A stretch of DNA of 64,000 nucleotides. Origin: Channallabes apus (lineage: Eukaryota > Chordata > Actinopteri > Siluriformes > Clariidae). This document shows positions 33,201-45,200 of this stretch, in pieces. Position numbers and translations under genes: made by a program. The stretch covers positions 37,364,392-37,428,391 of the forward strand of contig CM060109.1 in assembly GCA_030522415.1 (NCBI GenBank), in the 5' to 3' direction. Under the pieces are notes generated by a model. It made no database searches. It was not told the origin of the DNA and saw nothing but the letters and a program-made list of their open reading frames with translations. The number at the start of each line of letters is the position of its first letter. The first letter of the stretch is position 1.

Positions 33201-36200
33201 AGAATATCTAAATATTAGGGTCCATCATAAAAACTCTATAATTTGTTGAGGTTAGTTATTTTGACTTGGTTATGGACTATATAAATATCTTACGAATTTT
33301 TTATTCATTTCAAATTCTCTATCACAGTATACAGTAGTTAACCAACATAAGCATGCTACTGCTACTATTTTATTTTATTTTATTTTTTTGCCTGCAACGA
33401 CATTTTAAAATTCAAGACAAAAAGCGTAATGATCCCCCTCTGATTTTTTACAGTCAAATTCAGGAATGTGAGAATGCATCCATTCCAGTTATTTATTTAT
33501 TTTTTTATTCTAACAATTTCCCTCACCAGGAATTTTATTTCCTTTATTATTGTTAGGAAAACAGAGATCTGTTTATTAAAATATACATAAAACTTGCTGG
33601 TGCTGTGAAATCCTTCTAAAATGCTAATTAAACATTTCCAGAGAACTTTATTATCAACAGTTGCACACATTTTTTAACTGATGATGTATAGAGTAATGTC
33701 TGCTGTATGACTCTTTGTGTAATTTGTTGTTATAGACAGCATATAATGCATTAAAATGCACACATTTCAAATAAACATTTAATTTTCCTTGCAGCCTGAA
33801 TTGCCTTTTGAGCTGCTATTATAGAAAACTGTTAAAAATAACTTTTGAGCCTAGACTTCAGCAGCACCTTGCTGTAAACAGCCTTGCTGTTGCTCTAGCT
33901 GGATGAACTTGCAGACAGTGGAGATAATTTTTAATCCTGAGTACTGTTGGCCTCTTAACCCACAAATTTCTCATATTCTTCCCACTTTATTTGTCTTGTT
34001 AGATGACTAAAAATATGTACTTTATTTCCATAGGCGCTAACAGTGGACCTGCATTATTACTACATTTTGGAGCTGTCGTTCTACCTATCTCTTCTCTTCT
34101 CTCAGTTCACAGACATCAGGAGGAAGGTATGATGGTGGACTAGCCATGTGGGTTTATATGCATGAATTGATATGATATCTAATATTTATTTAAGGTCTCA
34201 CTATTTTAACTGTCTGGTCGTTGGTCGAGTTCCTCTCCACCATTGTGTCCTGCGGTTATGTTTAAGCCACCAGAACAAGAAGGTTATTAATGAGCACACA
34301 CCTGGTTCTACTTTTGTATTACATTTATTTATTTATTTACTCAAATGAATTATGGCTTTTAGTTCATACTAAACGCTTAGGGAGAAGGATGAGAAATTTT
34401 ATATTGGAAAAGCTCTGATCCCGCATCCCCGTTCTGTGTGATGATGATATTAGTCGTGTACTGAAACCGTAACCTTTTACGTCTGCAAATGTGCTATTAG
34501 ACCAAGCCTCTATGTTACAAGTATGCGTAAAAGACAGTAATGTCAATTCACATGAGATTATTTGCTATTAAAAAATAGTTTAAGGTGGTTTATTCTCGAC
34601 TTTTGTGCAAATGAATACAACAGCACCACTAACCATAAGAAAGATACGCACAATAGTATGAAGAAGCGAGGCAAGGGCTGATTTCTTTCTAGACCAGACT
34701 GAAGATTCATGACTGCTCTACACAAAGAGAACAAGTTACGGATGACCATGATCGGAGATGACTTAAACGCTTGATGAAGTTGCTTCATAAAAAATCATCA
34801 GTATAAAACACTGCTGTGTTTAATGGTGAAAGAGTGACGAGAATTCATAGGTTTGATACTAAACAGCCATGTGGCTATAAGTAACCCAGTTGTTATTGAG
34901 GCTAATAAAGAAAAATTTGCTAGGGAGTATAATGATCAGACTATGGAGCAATGGGAAAAGATTGTCCCTTTACCAGAGCGATGGAAGTGTCCGGGTAAGA
35001 AGGGAATCGCATGAAGCAATAGTACGTAATGCCCACTGTACCAGCTTGTGAAGGCGGAGTTCTGATCTGGGGTTGCTTCAGATTGCCACGTTTAGACATG
35101 TCTAGCTACATCATATGGCAGTAAGAACTCAGCCGACTACCTGAATGTACACAATGTACATGTGTAATCCCATCATTTGAATTCTTCTTCCCTGATTTAT
35201 CAATCATTCCAGGACATAAATTGTGTGAAATACATCTTCTAGGAGAGCTAGGAATTATTTTTCATTCATGATTTGGCCACCACACGCAATTAGTAATCAT
35301 GTGTATGGTAATCAGAGATGAAGACCTTCGAATGAAATGTTAGTGTGTGACTTTTTGGTCCGGCGGTGTACTGGCTGCTCTGACTGTTTCCATATGATTG
35401 TGTCTGTAATGGATTAACAAGCCTTCAGTTTCCTTCAAAACAAAAAAAAACCCACAAATCCAGGCTTTATTTTTAAACGGGCATAAAAGACTTGTACAGT
35501 GTACTTCGTGAAAGGTTTTAATAAGATATTTGAGGATTAAGATGCATATAAAGTGCATTAACTAAAAAATGAATGATCTTTTTTTGCTTTATCTTTATTG
35601 AAGCAGGTAAAATCATGTTGAGATTAAAACCTGGGAAAGAGGGCAGCAGACAAAGTAATGATGTAATACAGTTAGCATAACATCAGAAAGCAGTTAAATA
35701 CTGCAGCGTTTATCAAGCGAACCCAGCCATCCTTTAAAACTGATTTAAATTCTCCCAGTGATGCCAATTTAAGTAGATTATGGTGCTTTTTATACACATC
35801 ACAGACTGATTTATTATACATTAAAGGTGGCCAAAGTCTATATTTCTATACACATCTACTGGGTCCTTTATGTCACATTTCTAGTTATAGGGATAGGATG
35901 ATGATTTGCATTTGCCTTTTTTGGTTCATGGTTTTATCCAAAACAACTCAGCGCACATGTCCCTGCAGCTATCAATTCCATTTTGTTCCATTAATACATG
36001 CTCATATTTATCTGCTTTAAATGCCCTTGTTAAAATATAATTTAACTGTCTTTTTTTTTAAATAAACAATTTCTGTTGCAAATCATGCACCCTTTGAGCC
36101 ACGTGCACTAAGCATAGTAATGATCTCAAACTGTGTTCATGTAAAATTGGGCATAACTTTTTTTTTTTTTTTTTTTTTTAATTAGCTGAAAGAGGTTTTG

Positions 36201-39200
36201 CAAATCGCACCGGTTGGTAGAGTAACTCTGCTACTTAACATAATCTCGATTACACCGCAGCGCATCATTGAACCAAATTCTTGAATCCTCTTTGCTGTAG
36301 TTGATGTTCTCAAACAGCATGGGTTGTCTCCATTGCTGGTTCTTTAAAGTACTTTCATCCACCTGTGCACATCGTGTTCGTCAATGTTCCTGCTGTATCC
36401 CTATAAACGTTTTGTAGCACAGTGGGAGACCATCAACTAGGACGAATCAAAATTGCCTGTTGAGTTGGGTTCAACAATAGCGTAAAATGCATTGCTCGTA
36501 CTCTGTGAAGGTTGTGTGCTTATTTATAGATTTCAATAAACCCTACACAATGGCATATTGGCATAGCTTTGTAACAGTACCTAATGTAGTTTGAGGCATA
36601 TACTTGTGATGCGAACCTATATTTACCGAATAAATCTGGTTAAAAACTTCGGATGAATCCAACAAGGCAAAGGTCACGCGACAGATTAAAATTCATCATC
36701 AGCTCAGCTACATTTAGAGTAAAAATAAATGCATTCACAAAATGGAAAGCATTCATTGAATGACGCATGCTGCTGAATCAGAAGGACATTATATTATTAC
36801 TGACCTGCATGCTGGTCTCAGGCAGTCTGTAAAGTAATTGAACAGCAACAATTTGAGATGATTTCCTTCTGTATTCCCATGCACTGGATTTCAAAATGAG
36901 ACAACGTCCGTAAAGTGTGCCGGAAACTACAGTACAGTACATCACAGCCAAACCCGGGACGTAAATGCCCTCAAATTAAACTGTCATTCAACACTTTAAT
37001 CTCATTGTTTCATTTAAAATCCAATCTGTTGGAATAATGAGGAAAAACCTTACAGCATTACATAATTGCTTATAGCCCGCACTTTATTTAACCTCCTCAA
37101 TCTATTTATCCCTTCCTTTGGCTCGCTTTCTGCTCTGTTTGTGCTATCCTGTTACTCACCCTTTCATATCTCAAATCTCTTTGTTGATTGCTGGCATGTT
37201 GTCTGCATTTTAGTTGTTGTTGTTGTTATTTTTCGTTCTCCTTTCAGTATTTTTCTCGTACAGACTCCACCATGTGCTGAAGAGCTGCTGTGCCCCCGGC
37301 CCACTCCAGTATCTTCCCTCCTTTCTGTATGCCATGCTTCCATTCTGTTTAACACCACTGCTCCTCTTCATCACCTTCATCCTCATCTGATTCTCACGGA
37401 TTATTCCAGTTCAGCTGGCCGCTGTCCCGCTGAGCCACTGCAGTCCTACAGTATGAGTCACCAGGGAGCATGCAGTGTATCACCTGCGAGGAGTTTTCAG
37501 GAATAGGAACTTAGCTAAAACATTGTGGTGTTTGAAGCCATTGGTAATTTTAGCAGTTTCTTGTGGAGATGATGATTAAACATTATTACATTTATTAAAA
37601 TCCACAGCGGGCTAAGTTACGTATAAGTAACATCCAGTGGAGCATGTAATATCTTTAGCAATTTTGCAAATCTGCTAATTATTGAGTTTTAGATTACATT
37701 TTACTTCCTCTATTAATTAGATTTTTATTTGATTTTGAGCGACAAAAGAAGGGGTAAAAAAACTGTTTTACACAGTTTTATTCCCCATAATTAAAATGAA
37801 TTGTGGGTTTTTATCAACAGCATAGCAAGTATTCCAGTAATAACCACATCAGTTTCTACATTGGGAAAGTTATTGTGCGTTTAGTTATTGCGCTTCGGCA
37901 GAACGATATTTTTAAAAAGTAATCTTCAGTTTAGCTTTTAGTGACATCAAATCCAAAACAAACTATGCAGAACATATTTGGAAAAGTAAGACAATACTCT
38001 CTCCACTGCTTATAATGAGCATCTCTGGGTAGAGACCCTTTGAAAGTTTCAACAAAGTGTCCAACCAGCTCCATAAAATCCTGCCAGAGACATTGCTGAG
38101 CATCTCTTTTTTTTTTTCTTTTTTTCTTTTTTCTTTTTCCATGACTTTCTCCCTGATTATAATATACAGTATGTAGAATGTGTGTACAGTAGCTACTTAT
38201 CCTGGTTAGGGATTACTATGCAAGTTATCGCACAACATTTTTGAAAAGCTTGAGGTTTTATGTAGATATGTGATGATGAGCTATATAATTTGAAGTTTCG
38301 CAGCTTGATGAAGTTTCTTTTTACAGGACTGTCTGCTCATGTTCATGCACCATGTTGCCACTGTCTCGCTAATCATGTTATCCTACGTGAATAACATGGC
38401 TCGAGTGGGTACACTCGTCCTGTGCCTCCATGATGCTTCAGATGTGCTGTTGGAGGTAAGAATGAGTAATGTTTATGAATGCTATTTAAAGGTCAGGGAA
38501 TTGTTATGCTGTCTGTTACCATAACCAGTAAGTGTGTTGTTCCTAAAGGCAGGTCTGGTTTCAGGAAATTTTATTAATATTTATAAACTTGAAAGTTTAC
38601 AATGAAGCCATTGTGTATGCACCACCATTAGCCATTTTATTTGAATTTATACGCTACTTGTCATAAGATCAGACACAACTTCTCCTTCAGTGGTTTTTGT
38701 TTCTCAACCTTGCAAATTAATACTGAAGACATCCAAACAATGAAAGAACGCATGTGGTAATAAAAAATAAAATAAAAAAAGTGTCAAACAACCTAGAATG
38801 TTTTATATTTTCAATTGTCCAAAGTAGCTACATTTAGTTTTGATCCTACCGTAGCTTGGCACACTTGTACTTCAAGAAACGAAGGTCAGTCAATCTGAAA
38901 AATCTCAAAAACTTTGAATGTACCCTCAAGTGCAGTCACCAAAACCATCAGACGCTATGAAGAACTGGCTCTCATGAGGTTTGTCCCAAGAATCGAGGAC
39001 CAAGAGCTATCTCTGCTGCAGAGCATAAGTTTATTAGAATGACCAGCCTCAGAAACCGCTGATGTACAGCACTTCAGATGATCTCCAATGTAATTTCTTC
39101 TTGGAGTTCTAGCGGTAGACCTATTTCAACATCTACTGCTCAGAAGAGAATGAGTCAGGCCTTCATGGGTGAAAAAACAACAAGTAGAAGAGACTTGCTT

Positions 39201-42200
39201 GAACACAATGAATGGACGTCATTTGTGGGACCTTCATTTGTTTTCCAACAGGACAATGACACCAAACAAACCTCTAGGTTATGTAAGAGCTATTTGTCCA
39301 AGAAGGAGAGTTATGAAGATTACCTGGTCTCCACAATCATCAAATCTTCATCCAGGTGAGATGGTTTGGGAAGAGTTGGACCAGGGAGTGAAGGAAAAGC
39401 ATCAAGAAACTTGCAAGAAACACAATGAATGGACATTAGATCAGTGGAAAACTGTCCTTTGGTCTGATGAATTCAACTTTGAATTTTTTGGATCTAACTG
39501 CTATGTCTTTGTTAGACGTTGAGAGTGTGAATAGGTGGTTCCTGAATGTGTGGTTCCCACTGTGAAGCATGTAGGAGGAGGTGTGATGGTGTGGCCGTGC
39601 TTTGCTGGTCAAACTGTTGCTGACTTAGTGAAAATTGAGGGCACATTTAAACAGCGTGGCTACCACAGGATTTTGCAGTGACATGCCATCCTATCCGGTT
39701 TGCACTTAGTGGGACTATCATTTGTTTTCCAACAGGACAATGACGCCAAACAAACCCCTCTAGGTTATGTAAGAGCTATTTGTCCAAGAAGGAGAGTTAT
39801 GAAGATTATCTGGTCTCCACAATCAACAAATCTGTATCCAGGTGAGATGGTTTGGGAAGAGTTGGACCAGGGAGTGAAGGAAAAGCAGCCAACAAATACT
39901 CAATACTTCTGGGAACTCCTTCAAATTTGTTGGAAAACCATGCCTCATGAGACTGACTTACAGTAGAGAATGTCAGGAGTATTCAAAGCTTCATTAAGGC
40001 AAAACATGACTGCTTTGAAGAATCTAAAACATAAAAGATATTTTGGGTTATTTAACATGTCTTTGTTGACCAAATAATTCCATATTTGTTCTGTCATAAT
40101 TGGAGGCTCTGTGGCATAGTGGTTAGCACTGCGGCATTGCACGTCTACAGTCGAGGTTTTTATTCCTGACTTGGGTCTCCCCATCCTTGGTGGGTTTCCT
40201 CTGGGTCCTCCAGTTTTCTCTCACAGTCCAAAGACATGCAGATTAGGTTAACTGGCGTTCCCAAATTGCCTGTTGTTTGTGTGTGTGTGTGTGTGTGTCC
40301 TGAATGAATTGGTACCCAACCTCATGCTTTTTCTTAGATGTCTCTTGGGATAGGTTCCCCATGGCCCTGCACACAGGATAGGCAGAATACAAAAGGAATG
40401 AAATTAGTGAATAATTTCAATGCCCTCAGTATTAATATACAGTGTTGAAAACAATAAAAACAAAGAACAACCGCTGAATAAGGTGTATCCAAACTTTTAA
40501 TCGGCACTGTACAGTTTCTGACTTTTGCCCATTTGTTGCTATCCTCTAGTCATCATTGGAAACTGACTACCGCAAGACCACATGTATAGCCTTGACATGG
40601 TAGCAGCATTGTGGTTTGTGCTGCAGTTTCTTTTAGACTGATCTTGTTTGTGCAGTTCAAGCCTACAGTTACTATTTCTATATCTGTGATGATTATCTTA
40701 TCACTTCTTCAGTGTTCAGTTTCTGAGCCTCAGTGCTATTACCTAATATCAGTATATGTGGTTGGTGGACAAACTGTGTATAGCAACAGGTGGTTAATAT
40801 TCAATAATTGTACACTTCCAAAGTGCATCTATATAGCGGGATAGCCTGGTAATGTCCGAAATAAATAATAATAAAATGTAAATAAAAGCTGGTCTACCCT
40901 GTAATTCATCCCAAAGCAACTCTTTGTATACATGTGCTGCAAAAATGATGTTTGCACGACAGTAGCACAAAGTGCTTCAGACGCTTTTGGATATACAGTA
41001 TGAAAACTTTATAAAATGTGACAGTAAATATCATGTACATATGTTGTTTGTTTTCAGGCTGCCAAAATGGCTAACTATGCCAAGTATCAGAGGCTTTGCA
41101 ATGTGCTCTTCATCATGTTTGCACTGGTGTTCATCAGCTCCAGACTGGGCTTATATCCTGTCTGGTAAGAAGTTTTGCCCAATCTCTCTCAATCTCGATG
41201 CATTTATTTAATTAATATATACATTTATATTTTCTATTTACAGTCTTATGCAAAAGTTTAGACACCCCATGATAACAGATTTTGGTGATTTTAATTTTTT
41301 TTATTTTCTCTCTTGAAAATGGAAAACATGCACAATATTTTCAGCAAACATTGATGCATAGTTACTTCTTATGCCATAAATTGAACAAAAATAAAAACAT
41401 TATTATGGCACTGTGGAAAAGTTTCGGCACCCTAACAGTTCCAGAGTCTCAGATCCTTTTTTACAAGGTTTCAGACCTTAATCAGCTTGTTAGATCTGAT
41501 GCAATGCAACAGCTGTTATTAGTAAATGTAAGAAGTATTTGTAAAATTTCCAAGCTTTACAAATACTTTGACTCTTTAAACCTTGTGCACACACTCGTGT
41601 GCACTCAACAACCATGAATTCCTCTAAGCAGCTGTGTAAGCTGTGTAAATAAAAGTTATTGATGTCCATAATGCAGGAGAAGGCTACAAGAAGATAGCAA
41701 AGCGTTGCCAGCTTGCAGTTTCCACAGTGAGGGGAACTGTAGAAGTCAAGATGAGATCTGGGAAGACCAAGAAGAGGAGGTGTTACTAAGTACTGATTAT
41801 GTAGGGTGCCCAAACTTTTGCACAGTGCCACAATAATGATTTTTATGATCTTGGTTCAATTCATGACATAAACAGTTCTGTAACTACTGTATGCATCAAT
41901 GTTTGCTGACAATATTGTGCATCTTTTCAATAAAAAAAAAATCACCAACATCTGTTATTTACAATATCAAGGGGTGCCCAAACTTTTGCATAAGACCTGT
42001 ACTTTTTACATAAATAAAACAAAAATAATAATAAAAAATATGAGCTAAAAGGTTTATTTTGCTTGGTTAAGATTAGGGTTGCTAAGATTAGGCATAGAAT
42101 TAAGCAACTGTGTTAATAGCATGCAGTATGTGGAAGATTCAAACAGAGATAGTTAACCAAATGTGTGTTTGTGTGTGTAATAAACTCTGTGTTGAAGGAC

Positions 42201-45200
42201 AGCTTATCATCTGATGGCAGATGATGTGTTTTGACAGTAGAGTAGTTGATCGTGCACATTGTGGTTTCTACCCACCTTTTTCCATTCAAATAACAGATTC
42301 AACACTTACGGTGCAACAGATGTACAAGTCACACCTGACCCGAGTTCGCCATGCAGTACACTAATTACATTTAGATATTCAACATACACTAGCAGCTGTG
42401 CATGGTGCGCTCTTGTCACATGTGATTCTTTACATACTGTATGTATGTGTTAAGGACCTTGGTGAATATAATGCTGCTTTGTTAAAGAAAAAGTAACTTT
42501 ATGTGCATTTTTATTATTGGGGTTGTGGAACTACATCTATTATTTCAATCCCAGCATTAGATCTAATGTTAATAATTAATAATTAATCTTCCCTCCTGTT
42601 ACGTATCTTGCGTGTTGTCACTTCCTGTTGATCCTGGACTGATAAGGGATTGGTCAGATAGCTGAGTGTTGCACATGGTCTCCAGATTTATTGTGAACGA
42701 TTACCTATTACATTTCTCACCAGCCTCTGCTCTTAGCCACTCACATTCGTTGATTTATTAATCAGTCACTGTTGACTGCCTTAAAAACTAATTTTTTGGG
42801 ACTGTGAGCGCCATCTGTTGGGGGTATGTGTCCGACCAGGACATCTGAATGACGCGTTACTTTCTGCTTTTTCCCTTGGGATTTAGGCACATCTGAATAG
42901 TTGCCAAGTGACAGTTACTATGGCTACAGAATAGAAATCTTATCAAAAGAAAAATGTGTGTGTGAGAGAGGTTATTTAAAGCATTGCTTATGTTTTGTTT
43001 TGTATTAGCTGCAATATACCACTTTTCTTGCATGCTTAAACTGTGTCTCAGCAACAATGAAGGACCTTGATGTCCCTGGCTTAAGCATGTGTATGTGACC
43101 AAAAAGCAGATGTGGAACAGTCAGTCTTTATTGATTTATCTATATCGCTTGTTCATGCACGATGTGACGTTTTATTATACACGGCTGTTAGGAAAATGCC
43201 AAGATGCTGAAACGTATTATAGTAGTTAGCTTTAATTAAAGCTAATATTTTGATTCCTTTTGCAGCTGGCAAATATTTGGATCTGCATTGATCCATTTTA
43301 TTCCTTGATAATGGGATAATGATGATGAGTAAGCATTACAACTTGAGTGCACTTAGAAACTAAGCCTTGGTACATTCCATGAATAAATATTTTTACATCT
43401 GAAAACAAGATTATTGGGTTGGCGAGTTTCTCAGAAATCAGGAAATATTCCCTGGTGTTTTGTTGTCATGGCTTTTCTTTCTGTAAGCCTGCTTTTCTGC
43501 GCTGAGATGTCACTGTTTCTGTTCTGTCCTAAGTCCAACTGCGGACTCATTCAGACATCAATGCTGTTACTTCAGTCCTGTGTACACTGAACGCTTCTAC
43601 AACTTAAGGAATAGCACATATTTTTAACGAGTGATCAGATTTACTGTTGCGTAACATCTGTACTCTGTGGTAAAAAGGGATGGTGCACTGGAAAGAGTGT
43701 CGGACATTTGAATGAGTACATAAAGGCTGACTATTCTACATCTGCTTTTTATGGCTGACCCTGCGCTCTGACCTCAGTTACACTGAGATATGCCAAGAAA
43801 GAATTTCACTATGCAGCAATTTATACTGTATGTGAAAAATAAAAAAAATGAGGACAGTGGTGGCTCGATCGGTTAAGGCTGTGGGTTAGAGCTACTGATT
43901 AGAAGGTCGGGGGTTTGAGCCCACACCACCAAGTTGCCACAGTTGAGCCTTTTGAAGGCAGTGGTGATTTAGAGGAGTAAGGCATTGACTTACTAATCAG
44001 AAGGTCAGCGGTTCGAGCCTCAGCTCCACCAGGTTGCCATTGTTGGGCCCTTGAGCAAGGCCCTTAACCCTGTCTGCTCCAGGTGCGCTGTATCATGCCT
44101 GACCCTGCGCCCTGACCACAGTTGCACTGGGATATGCAAAGAAAAAATTTCACTGTGCAGTAATGTGTATGTGACAAATAGAAAGGCTTAACTTATATTG
44201 TAGATTTTAGCCCTACACTGGATAGTGCATTAGTTTCATTAATGATAAAAATTGCTATGGGCATGCTATATTATATTTCTGTATGTATAATTTACTGTTC
44301 TATCAAGGCTCTGTTGAACGAAGTGCTGTTTTTCTGAAGCAGAAAAAGCTTTGAAGTTTCTCTAACATGACATGGTGCATTTGTTTGTCTTATTAACTTC
44401 CAGCAGGGAAATGAGAACAGCTGGAGAGGGAATGATTACTTATGGTAAAGTGTAGAATTTGTTTTATGGACCTTGCACAATATTAATGATGGCATGTGAA
44501 CAGATAGAAACTTGCACGAATACATTTTAGTTAAAATGTTAGTGTGCCAAAGTGATTTTGGGACTTGGTCTTATCGTTAAATAATCAGCTTCTCTGACAC
44601 ACCGTATTAGACCATATATCAACCCTTTGTCATTGATTATGTTCTTAAACATGACATTTTAGTTCGGTTAGATAAGCAGCTGATTCAAGGAAATTCAATT
44701 ATACTGGAACAGATGCAATCCATTATCTTAAGTCAATTGAGTGGCAAATTTGCTTTCATCATCATACTTTACATCTTCACATTAATTTTCTTAGAATTTC
44801 CCCTTAAATTTATAACTAAATCATATTAAAGATAAAAATGATTCACAAAGAGATCCTAAGATAAAAATTGTTAAGAGTAGAGAGGAGGACTTTTAAGAGG
44901 CTTAAGAGTTTCTATAGCAGACGACAAAATGGTAGAAAGAAGAAATACTGTATTCTCCAAACACTGAACGTAAAGCTCAAAGGAAACATTGCTCTTCCAT
45001 CCAATTTGGATTTCTTGTTTACTTCCAAAAGTGCAACTTAAATAGACTGTCCTGTCTAACTAACTTTAAGATATTTAGCCAGTAACAGAAACTTTGCATT
45101 TATTATTAACTAATCACAGTCCTTGAATTCTGCATCATATCTACCCACAGGGTCAACCACACCTCCTCACTAAGATTTTCGTACTTTCCTTACTCAGAGT

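Larger units (their letters stand above)
38456..41057 (+). other. CERS6 intron 7
   Basis: Mostly filled by the rearranged Tc1 element at 38765-40512 with its nested SINE. The flanks show nothing further. Confidence 0.7.

Noticed and set aside
37066..37506. 146-codon open frame on the plus strand
   Set aside because: Pyrimidine-rich, with no recognisable domain, inside CERS6 intron 6, without clear splice or start context. Most likely chance.
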